Below, in pieces: positions 47,846 through 60,849 of a stretch of DNA of 64,000 nt; position 1 is the first letter of the stretch; each line of letters opens with the position of its first letter. A program made the translations under genes and the position numbers. The notes under the pieces were generated by a model. The model saw nothing but the letters and a program-made list of their open reading frames with translations. It had not been told where the DNA came from and did not search any database. Source of the DNA: Amoebidium appalachense (taxonomy: Eukaryota; Ichthyosporea); assembly GCA_963693365.1 (NCBI GenBank), contig CAVNZM010000008.1, forward strand, positions 1,178,001-1,242,000, given 5' to 3'.

Positions 47846-49460
47846 CTAAGTTCTCCGATCAGAGTACATTTCGGATGCATCAATATGGGGAAACATAACA
47901 CCAACAGAATCAACCGGAACACCAAGATATTTGTATTCTGGAACTATAGGTACAGGTTTAGATGATAATGTAAATGTGTGTAAATTGTTAGCTATATCAG
48001 GTACAAGAACACCACATTTGTCTATGTTAAGGATCATAAGGTTTGCCTTGCACCACTCTGACACTACATCGAACAATCTTTGCAGGCGTCTAGGGGTACG
48101 GGCAAGGAGGGACAGATCATCAGCATAGAGAAGTGCAGGCGGAAAGTTATTAATAGGGTCATCGTTTTCGGCGTAAATCTTGACAGCCAAATCATCTATA
48201 AATAGGTTAAACAAAAAGGGGCTAAGCAATGAACCCTGCAAGAGACCTCTAGTACGAGCAAAACCATATGAAAGATGCCCATTAACCACAGCTCTACCAT
48301 AGGTTTGAGACAAGAGTGCTTCTAACAGAACACCAATGCAGTGTGGTACACCCCGTGCAGCAAGCTTTTCCCATAGGAGACCAGGGGAGACAGAATCGTA
48401 AGCAGTTTTCCAATCAATAAAGCCAACATATTGTGCACCAACTTGCATAGAATCGTGCAGTGCCATTATTTGAACATAACATGAATTGTTTTTACGAAAA
48501 GCGGATTGGCATGGGTGTATGTGAAGAATAGATTGAAACCTAGGGTGATGTGCAAATAACCTAAGTAAGCAAGCTTCAAAGAATCTACGAACAACCTGGG
48601 TTAGTGTAATGGGGCGAAAGTATGATATGGGGCCCTCAGAGTCCTTCTTAACTATGGGGATCACTAAGGTATCTAACCAAGATGACGGGACATGTCCACA
48701 TTTAACACACCAAGAAAAGAGAGAGCTTAACATGATAGTAAGATCAGGTTTAATAGCACGATCACTTTCCTTTTGTGGGTAGGAGGGAACAAGGATTTTA
48801 AGAAACCCAGCAGGGAGTCCATCAGGTCCACAAGACTTACTAGAGCTATAACTAGATATCACAGACCATATGGCATCGGGACTGAAAAAGGGGAGGATCG
48901 ATTCTATGGGGATAGATGGGTCTACAGGCCACACAATAGGTTTCTGAGCGGGGGTCCTATCTTTAAACAGTTCCGAGAAATACTTATCAGAGTCTATGAG
49001 GGGGTCTCCAGTGGTATCACCAATAATACGAGCAGGGGGGCCAAATCGATTCATACTAGCAAGCCGGCGCAAGCTTTCCTTTTGAGACAGGGGTTCACCT
49101 AGTCTAGCGGGAGTGGTGTTTGGTAACAAGAGAGCATCGGGATATTCCTTCCTACCACCGCCAGCATAATCACCGAGATCTATCAAATCATCAACAATAA
49201 AGTTAGTGCATGTATCTAGTACGAGATGTGAATCTGGCCTGGCTTGTGCAGATTCTAATAGGCGCATATATATAGGGTGTTTCGTAGCATAGCATACACA
49301 TACATCAACTCTACCCCACTGTGACTTAAGCTGGGATAGACGGAGGCGAAAGGTGGGAGGGGGAGGGGGGAGCAGATCAAGGGAGATCTTAGGTAGGAAA
49401 AGGATAGGAGAGTGGTCAGATGACCTAGAGAGGTTAGGAGGGAGAGAGAGTTTTGACATG
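47846..49460 (-). pseudogene. LINE reverse transcriptase part
   Basis: Open frame on the minus strand. It begins with SSDHSPILFLP, the C-terminal end of an apurinic-type endonuclease, then the finger motif CGPDGLPAGFLK, RT motif A (GFIDWKTAYDSV), motif B (QGSLLSPFLFNLFIDDL), the catalytic box LLYADDLSLLA, and EYKYLGV. It stops at 47846 where the insert begins, so the ORF is truncated. The frame extends upstream beyond 49460 only through microsatellite and is not coding there. Confidence 0.85.
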
Positions 49461-49539
49461 GTTGATGGCACATATAACAGTGCACAACGGTAAAGTGTAT
49501 AAACGACGTGTCTTGAACATGCATCCACGTGTGCTACAC

Positions 49540-49805
49540 GTGTGTGCGTGTGCGTGCGTGTGTGTGTTTGTGTCTGTGTGTGTGATCGTGTGCGTGTGCG
49601 TGTGTGTGCGTGTGCGTGTGCGTGTGTGTGTGAGCGCGCGCGAGCGCGCGCGCGTGTGTGTGGTGGTGGACGTGGGGGATCCGGAGCCTCAGGGGGGCCC
49701 TGTACGTATACATGTGCACGTGTACACGCGTCAAAGTGTATTTGCTTGTGCGGTGGCAGACGAAGTTTGAGTGGCTTTCTTTTTTTTTTTTCTTTTTTTT
49801 GGAGG

Positions 49806-49842
<37 letters not shown>

Positions 49843-49982
49843 ACATGTACAGTGACGTGTGCAGCTGTTTGTGTGAAGTTCAAGTGACTTGTGGGTGCGA
49901 ACGAGTATATGTAGGAATTTGAAATATTGGTGCGACTGTAATGTTGGTCCAAGTGTGTGGTGGTGGTGGTGGTGGTGGTGGT

Positions 49983-50026
<44 letters not shown>

Positions 50027-50057
50027 GGTGGATGGATGGGTGGGTGGGTGGGTGGGT

Positions 50058-50104
<47 letters not shown>
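49540..50104. repeat. GT/GC repeats and two long poly-G blocks
   Basis: (GT/GC)n at 49543-49665, a T run then poly-G at 49785-49842, (GGT)n, (GT)n and (GGGT)n at 49960-50058, and poly-G of about 45 bp at 50059-50104. Confidence 0.9.
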
Positions 50105-50105
<1 letters not shown>

Positions 50106-50923
50106 TATCTTCTCCCAGGACATAACGTTTATTATACATGTTTATTGCACGGTATCATATAAAATATACAGCTATGCACAGGTAAAAATATTTCATCCAT
50201 GATTCTTTAATAAATGCTCTATGTACAAATTTTACACTTGTAACTACATTTATAATCTCAGTCCTTGTTTTATCCATGCTCAACAGTAACAATAGATTGT
50301 CAACTACCATTTATCCTACAATGCAATTACATCCTTCTACACTGGCATTCATTGCAATATATTTACCTTAAAAAATAAAAAACTTCACAAAAAAGATCAA
50401 TATGCAATCATGATTTAAAGCGAACAGTGATCTCAACCACACAGTGTTTTGTCCGCACTGCTTAGGAGCAACAACCTAAATTCTGCGTCCTAGTGTACAT
50501 GTGGCAAATTGAACATTCAAACTGGCCAAGTCAGTGTGAAGTGACACAAAGTTTAACCTGGTGCCAGCAAATGTGATTGGCTACTGACCCCCCCGGAACA
50601 ACAAACAAAAAAAGAGGCACACACACACGCACACGTCCACGTAAGAAGCGTGGTGCCTGCCCGTGTTGCCCTTCAGGTGTAGCCAACTGCCACCACCCAA
50701 CCGTGAGACGACACGAATACACTACACTACCACATTTTGGGTGGCTACCTTTGTACTTATAATCGGGAAAGGGGTCCGGTAACGAAAACTGAAGCTAAAA
50801 CAAGAGGAAGAAACGGTGCAGGGACCGCAAACGGGTGCTAAAAAACTATGGAAAAAAAATTCCTCCCCTCCTCTTCCCCCCCCCCCCCCCCCCCCCCCCC
50901 CCCTTTCCTCCCCCCCTCCAAAA

Positions 50924-50955
<32 letters not shown>

Positions 50956-51049
50956 AAAAAAAAAAAAAAAGGGAGAAAACGAAGAAAAGGAAGGGGTAGC
51001 CGCCACCCCACCTACCCAGGACAGACAGAAATAGCGCAGGAAGCCATTT
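50105..51049. other. 3' flank of the F-box gene
   Basis: Unique AT-rich DNA with minus-strand AATAAA at 50128-50133 and 50141-50146. A closer C run (50877-50903) and A runs (50922-50970) follow the stop at 51050. No gene was seen. Confidence 0.5.
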
Positions 51050-52377
51050 TTAGCGGCCCCCAGTGCTCTGCGCCCTTCTCCTCACGTCCACCTGGGCCTC
51101 CCACACCTCCCCGTCCGACAGCACGGCATTGCCCCCCAGCACCAGATTACGTAACCTGGGCAGCTGGCGGTAGCACGGCATGACCTCCAGCCAATTGTCT
51201 TCCAGATCGAGGTGTGTCAGCTGCTGCAGCTGTTCCAGCCCTGCGTGCAGTTGACGTTAGAACTTTTTCAAGCAAATAGGTCAAAGATCGGGCGGCATCT
51301 CTCTCTCTCTCTTTCTCTCTCTCTGTCTCCCCCCCCCCCTCCCCCCCCCCCCCCCCTCCATCCCCCCCCCTCCCCCCCACCCCCCCCCCTCTTATCCTAC
51401 CCCAGGGCCACAACCACCGCGCACACACACACAGGCGCAGGTGTGCACACCACGCGTCACGTGCACGCACACACACATTTAATTAGTTATTGTTTGTTTG
51501 TTGGGGAAGGGGGGGAGAGGGAGGGGGGGGGAAGGGGATGGTTTGCACACCATCCAGTGAGCCTATCCTGTTGTCAGCTAGCTGCAGCGCTCTGAGGTCT
51601 GTGAGGGCTGCTAGCAGGGTAGGGCTCAGGGTGCGGACCAGATTCTCACTGGCCACCAGCATCTTTAAGCGCCTCAAAGGAGCTAGGCACTGCAGGCACC
51701 ATAGCCGGTTGCAAGACACATCCAGTGACGTCAGCTGCATCAGCCGTGAAACCACATCGGGTATTCGGTCCAACGCATTGCCTGCACACCGTATTGCCCT
51801 GTTAGTCTCACTACCGTATTGCCCCGTTAGTCTCACTACCACACCGTATTGCCCCGTTAGTCTCACTACCACACCGTATTGCTCCTCCTATGCACATGCA
51901 CAGGCAGCCGTCCAACATATGTACAGCCAGCGCTGACCTAATGACAAAGTGCCCCCCCTAAAAAAAAGCTCCCCCCAGCCCCCCTCTTTTTTTTTCTTTA
52001 GGGGGGGGGGGGGGGGGGGGGGGGAGGGGAGGAGGGATGGAGGGAGAAAGGGAGAGTCAGGAGGAAGGGAGGGGGAAGGGAAGACAGGAAGGGGAAGGGA
52101 GGGCAGGAGGGAGAGGAAAACGGAGGAAGAGAAACGGGGCGAGGGGAAGACGGATGGACGGAGGGGGAGAGAGCAAGCACTCACCGGCCAAGTCCAACTC
52201 ACGCAGCATGGGCAGTGACGTCAGCACCTCCAACTCCTCATGGGAGGCGGCAAGGAGGGTGCTGTGCACAAAGGCCAGCCTGAGGCCCACTAGTGACGTC
52301 ATAGATGACAGCCCAGCCAATGAGGTCAGGGGATTGCCGCTCAGGTCGAGGTGTTGCACCCGTGTCAGTTGCTGCAG

Positions 52378-52469
<92 letters not shown>

Positions 52470-53524
52470 GCGTAGGAGGAGGGCTGGGGAACGGGGGGGG
52501 GGGGGGGGGGGGGGGGGGACGGGGGGGAGAGATGCATTAGAACTCAGGATGACTTAAGGCAAACACACAACAAAACACGAATCAGAAAGCAAAGGAGTTA
52601 GGCATGGAAGCAAAGACACGATGGACAGAAAAACAGATATGAACAGCTAGGTAAGCCGCGGTTTCCTATGCCTCTCCAAAAAGCACCAGACTGAGTTTAG
52701 ACCTGTGGTAGCCTCTCTCATCTAGTCTGCAACTCATCCTTCTTTCAACGGCACTAGGCAAGCCTTGGGCCCCAAACCACAAGTTGTCACAACACCGACA
52801 AGCACGTGCAAGAGATCCAGGCCACACGTTTACAAGTCAATAGGGCGGACAGACACCCGACAGGTGGATAAGCAAAGGCATCAGCAGAGCTTTATCATTG
52901 AAATGAACTTGTCCTGGCGCTCGCGGGCAAGGCCGTCAAAGTGCAGCAGTCCCAAAAGAAAAGAAAAAATAAACCAAAAAAAAAAAAAACCTTGAAAACT
53001 CGTTCTGTATACAGACTATATCTATGATTGAGGCTCACAGTTTTACATAGACTGGATGTCATGTCAATGTCGTGTCCCGAAATGCCACGACATAGGCCTT
53101 GAAGAAATAGCCGTGGGGCGAGGAGGAAGAGGGGGGGAGGGGGGGGAGGGGGGGGGGGGGGGGGGGGGGGGGCTGAGCACACCTTTTGTTATTGATGTCA
53201 GCCTGTTGTTTGCCAGCTTAAGACTAGTCAGGCGGGGCAGTAGTAGTACCTCACACGGCACATCTTCCAGACACCCACGGAACAGATCAAGTTCGCTGAT
53301 ACACTGCAGATCCCATACCTCCCTGGGGGGAAAGGGGGGGGGAGGGGAGGGGGGGAGGGGGAGGGGGAAGGGGGGGGGGGGGGGGAGAAGGGGGAGGAGT
53401 TCAAGTACAGTATGCATCCATGACGGGGGAGAGAGGGGAGGGACGGGGGGGGGGGGGGGGGGGGAGTTAAAGTATAAGTATGCCTACACAAAACGGGGGG
53501 AGGGGAGGGGGATACACACCGGGT

Positions 53525-53556
<32 letters not shown>

Positions 53557-54161
53557 TGGCAGATGTAGGTGTGGTGAGTAGTATGTGTGGCATGTTTGTT
53601 GGGCAAGAGGTAGGCGGGTGGGGAAGACGACAGTCTAAAATCAACAGAGTAAAATGTACATTCTAATGGTGGATAATATAGACGGATGTGCAAAAAAAAC
53701 AATACTTGAGAGCAAGCAACATACATACATTGAGCCATTGGTGGATCTCTATCTGTGTGTGGGTATGGGTGTGTAGGGGGGGGGAGGGGAGGGGAGGGGT
53801 GGACAGCTCACTCTTGTGAAGTACAACGAACTACGCACAAGGAAGGCAAGGGGCGCGGAGTAAGGAAAAAAGAACGATGACGTGTGTGTGTGTTTTTGGG
53901 GGGAGAAGGGGGGGGGGGGTGGGGATTTGCCCACCCGGCATTTGTACTTTGAGAAATGGAGAGAGGAGGGCAGGGGGGAAGCTTGTAATGTGTTTTAGAG
54001 TATAAAGCACACAACCACAGTGGGCGAGGTCATGCTGGGTAGAGCCGGAGAGCAACAAAAAACTCAAAAACTCAAAAACTCAAAAACTCAAAAAAAAAAA
54101 AAAAAAAAAAAAGAGCGCACACAAAGAGCCTGTGTGTGTGTGTATGTGTGTGTGTGGGGTG

Positions 54162-54207
<46 letters not shown>

Positions 54208-54388
54208 ATAGCTACATGGAGATGTTTGGAGGGTCTGGGTTGATGAAGTAGAAGGCCATGCTGCAATGGGGGAGGGTGGCTGCTACTCTCTGCGCCTTGT
54301 CCAGACCCACGGCATAGATGGGTGTGGAAGGCCGGTACAGAGACACACACACACACATCTCCTTGCTGTGTGTGTGCGTGCGTGTGAC

Positions 54389-54440
<52 letters not shown>

Positions 54441-55864
54441 GTGCGTGCGTATGTGTGTGTGTGCGTGTGTGTGTGCGCGCAGTGGGGTGGCGGCAGCAGG
54501 GGAGGGGGGGTTGGTTGGTTAGAATGTGTTACGAAGTACAAAGAGAGAAAAGATTGTGTAGACTTTTGCGCACCCGCTGATCGGGGCCAAAATTTAGGCT
54601 AACGCCAAAAAAAAAAAAAAAAAAAAAAATAGGACTAATAAGCCTGCCATTTCACACAATATCTTTCACACCATCAAGCACCCGTATGGAACATTGGTCA
54701 CAGCCCTTACGTCCCCCCCCCCCCCCCCCCCGGCACATAACAAGCCCAAAATTTCGCACAATTTCTTCCACACCATCAAACACACGTATTGAATATTAGT
54801 CTCCACACTTCAACCCCCCCCCCCCCCCCCCCCCCCCACCCCCAAACCCAACCACCCTCTTCCCCTTAAAAACACACACACACACACACACACGCGTGTG
54901 TGCAGACACCCATGACTCGACCCCTGTTCTCCTACAGTAATGCCTCACACTGTGGTAGCTATCCACAAACATAAAGAGCACACAGAAACTGGGCAACATC
55001 CTCCCCCACCCCCCCTGTCATGTATAAGTGCAAACATTCAAAAACTGCTCATAATCGCTCAAAGAAAGCACACACACACAGGTAAAGACAAGAGAAAGAA
55101 GAAGGAATTTTTTTCCAGACAACCCAAAAACCACACCTGATTAGACGCAGACCCAACAGGTTCTGCAGTGGCAGCCTGTCCAGCACCAAAAATAGAATCT
55201 CCCGGGGAAGTTCCAGCAGGCTCCAGCGTCTTCTGGGCCCATCCACGACCTTCCACAGCCAATCATACATGTGATCCACACTCCTTATATGTAAAACGTC
55301 GTCTTGCCCACCAGTCTTTCCAGTTTGGCCCAATCGCCTGCTGGATCTCTGCCGCCTTTCCCTCCTGTCGACGCTATACCACACCTCCCTTTCCAAATTA
55401 CGTAAAGTTTCATCTTCCTCCTTCAGCGTGTGTGTCGGTAAAGACACCTGTCTTCCTTCTTCGTCGTATAACGCGTTGCATAATCCCTTGGCTGGGCCCA
55501 GACCCTCACAAAACCTCCGTACAAGCTGGTTGGCCACCAAGCCATGACCCACACATGTGCCGAGCACAGCATGCTTCCACTCTTCAACGGCACTGGTGCA
55601 AATGGAGGCAATACCCTTGTATCCGTCTTGCTCTGCTTTGCCTTCCCATGCATCTCGTCTGCCTATGTGTAGGGATATGCGAGACCGAGATGGTGTGTTT
55701 GTAGATGATACACTGAACGCATTCCCTCGTTCTGTGCTCTCCGACTCCAAAAAAGAAAAATGCTTCATTAAAGGTACTCGTGCTGGCAAGAAGCGTAGCA
55801 GGCTGGATAATCGACTAGGACCATTGTACCAGCCCGGTTCTCGTCTGTGCTGCGAGGTATACAT
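51050..55864 (-). CDS. F-box and leucine-rich repeat protein
   Basis: Six exons in phase: 55137-55864, 54216-54260, 53183-53322, 52185-52379, 51551-51781, 51050-51240; 509 aa. The N-terminal 210 residues match no family I know (Arg/Glu-rich, with [11 protein letters not shown]). Residues about 216-258 form an F-box ([19 protein letters not shown] then LRLISMAFYFI), the last part supplied by the 45-bp exon 2. Leucine-rich repeats follow to the end, for example [69 protein letters not shown]. Expected role: substrate receptor of an SCF (SKP1-cullin-F-box) ubiquitin ligase, the LRRs binding the target. The target is unknown. The start is the first ATG of the frame; an earlier exon is possible. 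Confidence 0.82.
51786..51885. repeat. Tandem repeat next to a splice acceptor
   Basis: Three to four units of about 27-32 bp built on CCGTATTGCCCCGTTAGTCTC, starting 4 bp beyond the acceptor of the F-box exon 51551-51781. On the minus strand each unit carries GGGCAATACGG, resembling the exon start GCAATGCG. Confidence 0.75.
52380..52520. repeat. (GT)n and poly-G
   Basis: (GT)n at 52380-52464, read as (CA)n with the acceptor CACAG on the coding strand, followed by poly-G at 52493-52518. Confidence 0.95.
53130..53556. repeat. Poly-G blocks
   Basis: Poly-G at 53150-53172, 53370-53386, 53440-53464 and 53524-53555 with G/A-rich sequence between, flanking the F-box gene exon 53183-53322. Confidence 0.85.
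54057..54206. repeat. (AAAAACTC)n, poly-A and poly-G
   Basis: Four to five tandem AAAAACTC units at about 54057-54091, an A run to 54112, (GT)n and poly-G to 54206, ending just before the 45-bp F-box exon. Further (GT)n lies at 54391-54436. Confidence 0.85.
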
Positions 55865-57865
55865 CGTGAAGGAACGTGCAGAAGAGCATTGCTAGGACCA
55901 ATGGATGACTTCTGGACGTGATTGTGTGATGGCTGTCTACCTTAATGTCTGTGGGGAATTTTATGAATTAGTAAGCTGCATCAAAATGGCGCTGCAACAA
56001 AATCTATGAAGCAACTTTTAAAGATAGAATAACCAAGGACATATGCACCATCTATGGGTTCCTTGGACTGTTATGCCCTCAGGTCAGATCTAGAGCAACA
56101 AGGGAGCATCATAGACCTTTTGAGTATATGCCTAAAGGGAAAAGAGCCCAGGACGCACTGTTAGAGTTCATTATAGAACTACCAGAGCTACAGGGCTCAG
56201 CCATAGGAATGGGGGAAAAGGGAAGGGAAGAGCTGTCTAGTGATTGCGAGCCAAAGAATTCTATCATGATGCCCAGCGTAATTATGTCCGTGTCACTTGG
56301 ACATGGCCAACGCAAGCCAACAGCTGCGAGATTTAACAGAGGGGAAAAAATATTAACGAGCACAGCGCACGGATATATCTGTTTGCGGTAAGAAACTTCG
56401 AAGAGCTCGCGTTTTCGTAATGCGCACGAGTTCGTTATGCCAATCGTCATTTGACAAGTTGCCATTCGAACCTCGTGCACAGGCATATGGTAAAAAACCT
56501 GTTGGGTCAGGACTCGGGATGTGTATAAAGTCGAGGTTGGGGTTTTCGCAGAGAGCCCGAGGCCTACCTTATATATTTTATCTTCGGGGTATATAGCAGA
56601 GTTTGCAAGTTTCTTCCCACATTCAATACTGGGCATGTCTTTTTCTGTCTAATGCTTGTTTTTCTCGTTTTCGAACGTTTACACCTTGTCGCTTTTTCAA
56701 AATAAAAGGGCTGAAGGGTGATGGACCAGTCAGATTCACAGGGCTGCTGGCACATTCCAATAGAGATTTAACTTTTTTTAGATCCGTTACAATTTATTTA
56801 AACTGTTAATTGGTGTATTAAGATTTAACCATTTAGATCGAGAGCAATGACGTCATTTTCGGCGGTTGTTTCTTTTGGCGCCCAACCACAAAAAGCGTCA
56901 CTCCTCAAGCTGCCCTTTACTCTTAGTTTCTGAGAAGTTGCAAGGGTGGCGCGGTTGCCTGCGTTGTCGTTTTTAGGTTCTCGTTTCATCCACTCTTTAT
57001 AAGGCGGCTTGTTTTTGATGTTATCAAATTTACGAAGTGGAAAAGCTGCTTTTGGATGTTGAATTCCGTGCCATTCGGGTGGTATCCTGTTACTGCCACG
57101 GCATCAGTTTTCACTTGCACCACACCGTACACACCACCAAGGAGGTGAACGCTTGACATTGGTGCAAATAGACCACTTATGTGAACAGCAGAATTAGTTT
57201 CCAGCTACAGTTAAGTAGAAGTCTTCTCGTACATAAACTTTCACCATCTTCATCTTGGATTTTGTGCAATAATACAGTTGCTCTTGACTGGCAAAGCACA
57301 GGCAAGCTAGAAAGAGTTGACCTCTCGGATCTAAGGATACGGCCTGCGCACAGCATGAGCTGCTGCTGATAAGGTGATCATTTTGGGCTGTGTGAAGCTT
57401 CTTCCCCGTGTTCATGCCTGCTATTTTTCGTCTTTTTTTTTTTTTTTTTTTTTTCGTAACGTCGCTTCTCATGGTCTCCCTTCACTTTCTCTCTTCTCGT
57501 TCTTCCTTTCATCTTGCACGTGTCGGCGTGCACTTGTGTGCTTGGGGTGCGTATTTCTTGTTTGTGTGGTCCTGGGGGAGGTAGTGTTGGTGCTCCGGTG
57601 GAGGGGGGGGGGGGGGGGGGGGAAGGGGAGGGGGGAGGAGGAGGGGGGGGGGGGGAGGGGGGGAGGAGGAGGAGGGTGGGGGGGGGGGGGGGGGGGGAGA
57701 GGGGAATTTTTCACTTATTGGGTATCGTTACCTATTTCCTCTCCTCCTGTCTCTTTTTTGGCGCATGAAACTGTAAGCCGAATAAGGTGGGGCAAACCGA
57801 GACAGGAGTGGCTTGAAGATTCAGAACACCTACGAGGAAAGGGATTGTGTGCATGGTGTGCTCGT

Positions 57866-57896
<31 letters not shown>

Positions 57897-58230
57897 ACGG
57901 ACGGCTGTTTCGTTGTTCAGAGCCGTGCGCTGTTCGGTAGGCGTTTGTATATCTCATGTTTTTATTTTTTACGGTTAACACTTCTTGTCACACTTACGTT
58001 CTTTTAGCGAAGAAATTCACCAAGCCTCCCCCCCCCCCCCCCCCTCCCCTTTCACACACATACCAGAAACAGGAGAAAGAAACAAAACCTATTTGCCACC
58101 CACCCATACACACACTCAACTGCAAGCACATGGACACACACACACACACACACAGAAAGAAACACAAGCAAAACGAAACCTTTTAAATCCAACTTGTGCC
58201 CATGCTCATCCCCTCCCTTCCAGTGGCGTG
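55865..58230. other. Divergent intergenic region between F-box and DCAF7 genes
   Basis: The two genes start back to back here, so both promoters should lie within. 55,900-57,400 is unique, with TATA-like GTATAAAG near 56521 and no gene I can support (a 175-codon minus frame at 56109-56636 shows no domain). A T run at 57427-57444, poly-G/GGA blocks at 57602-57697 and 57869-57896, and short C and AC tracts lie nearer DCAF7. A pyrimidine tract ending CCAG at 58223 suggests that the DCAF7 5' UTR is itself spliced. Confidence 0.5.
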
Positions 58231-59082
58231 ATGGAAAGGCGGCGGCGCAAGGAGATCTACACGTATGCCTCCTCCTCCCCCCTCTACACTATCGGCTGGA
58301 GTGTGCGCCCAGGCCTGGAGGAACGCCTGGCTGTGGGTAGTTTCATCGAGGAATATGCAAACAAGGTGGGTGAATACGGTGTGAATACTACAACCTTAGT
58401 AGTAGTTTGATCGAGGAATATGCAAACAAGGTGGGTGAATACGGTTTGAATACTAGTTTCATCGAGGGATATGCAAACAAGGTGGGTGGATACGGTTTGA
58501 ATACTAGTTTCATCGAGGAATATGCAAACAAGGTGGGTGAATACGGTGTGAATACTAGTTTCATCGAGGAATATGCAAACAAGGTGGGTGGATACGGTGT
58601 GAATACTAGTTTCGCCGAGAAATATGCAAACAAGGTGGGTGGATACGGTGTGAATAGTAGTTTCATCGAGGAATATGCAAACAAGGTGGGTGGATACGGT
58701 GTGAATACTAGTTTCATCGAGGAATAGGCAAACAAGGTGGTGAATACGGTGTGAATACTATTTCCATTGAGGAGCATGCAAACAAGGTGGTCGGGAAGAC
58801 CGTGTGTTTCATGATTATGCAAACAAGGTGGGTGGGAATACGGTTTGAATACTAGTTTCATCGAGGAATATGCAAACCATGTACTAGTTTCATCGAGGAA
58901 TATGCAAACCAGGTGGGTGGAGCCTGATACAGTGTAGGCATTACTTTTTCATGTACGAACGTGAAAACAAGGAGGGTCTGATGGCCATGTGTTCACATGT
59001 ATATACAATCATATATTGGGAATAATCTTATGATATGCACTCATGTTACCGCTTAGCCTGTTTTTCGACCCTCCCCCTCCCC

Positions 59083-59122
<40 letters not shown>

Positions 59123-59654
59123 TCCCGCTCCCCCACCACAACCACAACCACAACCACAACCACAACCACCACCACCAAACACACACACACACACACACAA
59201 AAAAAACAATAAAAAAACAATAAAAAAAAACTAAACATAAAAAAATAGATAATAAAAGAATAGGGAAAATGGGAGAAAATATATATGTTGCATGTGTTTG
59301 AAAGTGCTGCCTCGCCTCACCCATCCGACACCACTGTGAAGGTGTGATGGGAGAGGGAGGAAATCCATTTTGCCTACTCTGATTTATCCGAATTTTTGCA
59401 CTCGAGTTTCTTGGTTCACACACTGTCATCATTCAATAATATCCACACCGACTTTTCTGCATTAGGCACCACACATACTCTTCCCCGTCTCCACAAAACA
59501 TATTCCTTTGGAAAACTAAGTATTCTCGTCCTATTCCGACACTATTCCTGCACAGGTTGAGATTATTCAGCTCAATGAGAGCAGGGATGAATATGTGCGC
59601 ACGGCCAGCTTCGAGCACCCATACCCCACCACCAAGATTATGTGGATGCCCGAT

Positions 59655-59692
<38 letters not shown>

Positions 59693-59808
59693 ATGTATGG
59701 TGGGGAAGGTGAGGTGCGGGACAGCTTGCAGGGGGAGGGTGGGCTTTGTGATTGGATGTGTTTAACAAATACATGGATGGATCCCCCACTACACACCTAC
59801 TGTGCCCA

Positions 59809-59843
<35 letters not shown>

Positions 59844-59949
59844 AAAAAGGGGGGGGAGAGGGGGGGGGGGGGGGGGGGCATACACATATTCCACTGCCAT
59901 TTTCTCCTGTATAAAACACGCGGACACATGGATGTAGGTCCTGGCAAAA

Positions 59950-60022
<73 letters not shown>

Positions 60023-60481
60023 CTGGGCCGGCACCCCGACCTGCTAGCCACATCCGGGGACTATCTGCGGCTGTGGGAAGTGCAGGAGGACGGCAGTGTC
60101 GCCTCAAAGTGTCTGCTTAACAGCGTAGGCTACAAACCCCCCCATGCGTACTTCGTACCGTGTTCCGCATTCAAACCCCCCCCCCCCCCCCCCTTTTTTT
60201 TTTTTCCATGTCTGCAATGTTTTTGTTTCATCGGAGTCTTCGTATTCCATACTGCATTAGCTCATATTATCCCCCCCCCCCCCCCCCCCAAACACACACA
60301 CACACACATACACACACACACATACTTGCACACACTCTTACACACGCACATAGTGCGCGCGCACGCACACACACGCACACAAACACAAACAAACACACAC
60401 ACACACACACACACATAAAAAACCAGCATGGCATGAATTTATGCACGAAGTTGTGCATTCCTTTTTTCAGGATGTTGTTAG

Positions 60482-60523
<42 letters not shown>

Positions 60524-60772
60524 CCCGGGCCCCATATTTAATGATATGCAATGCTGACGTCTCTCTCTCTCTTCCCCCCCCCCTTCGTCCCCTCCCCCCT
60601 TCTTCTCTTTCTCTTTCCCCCCTTCCCTCCTCCGTCCTTCCCCCCCCCCCCCCCCCCCCCTCCGCCCCTCCCCTCCCCCCTCCCCCCCCTCTTCCTCTCT
60701 CCCTCCCTCCCCTTCCTTCCCCCCTCCCCCCTCCTTCCCTCGCTCGCTTCCGCCACCTCACCACCACGCACA

Positions 60773-60849
<77 letters not shown>

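Larger units (their letters stand above)
43678..49460 (-). mobile_element. 5'-truncated LINE split by a transposase-bearing insert
   Basis: Minus-strand order: partial endonuclease end and reverse transcriptase (49460 to 47846), a 2.9-kb insert with a piggyBac-like gene, the C-terminal part of the LINE ORF (44932 to 43834), then a 3' end whose poly-A tail is the plus-strand T run at 43678-43723. The shared 8-mer CAGAGTAC occurs at both break edges (44909-44916 and 47860-47867). The 5' end runs into GT/CG microsatellite near 49,460, so most of the endonuclease is missing. Confidence 0.75.

Noticed and set aside
51720-52300. Repeated TGACGTCA sites (CRE-like) in the F-box gene
   Set aside because: Most fall in exons, where CTGACGTCACTG-type sequence encodes Leu-Thr-Ser-Leu of the leucine-rich repeats; a coding explanation suffices.
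56109-56636. 175-codon minus-strand frame between the F-box and DCAF7 genes
   Set aside because: No recognisable domain, unusual composition, and it would occupy the shared promoter region; insufficient support for a gene.
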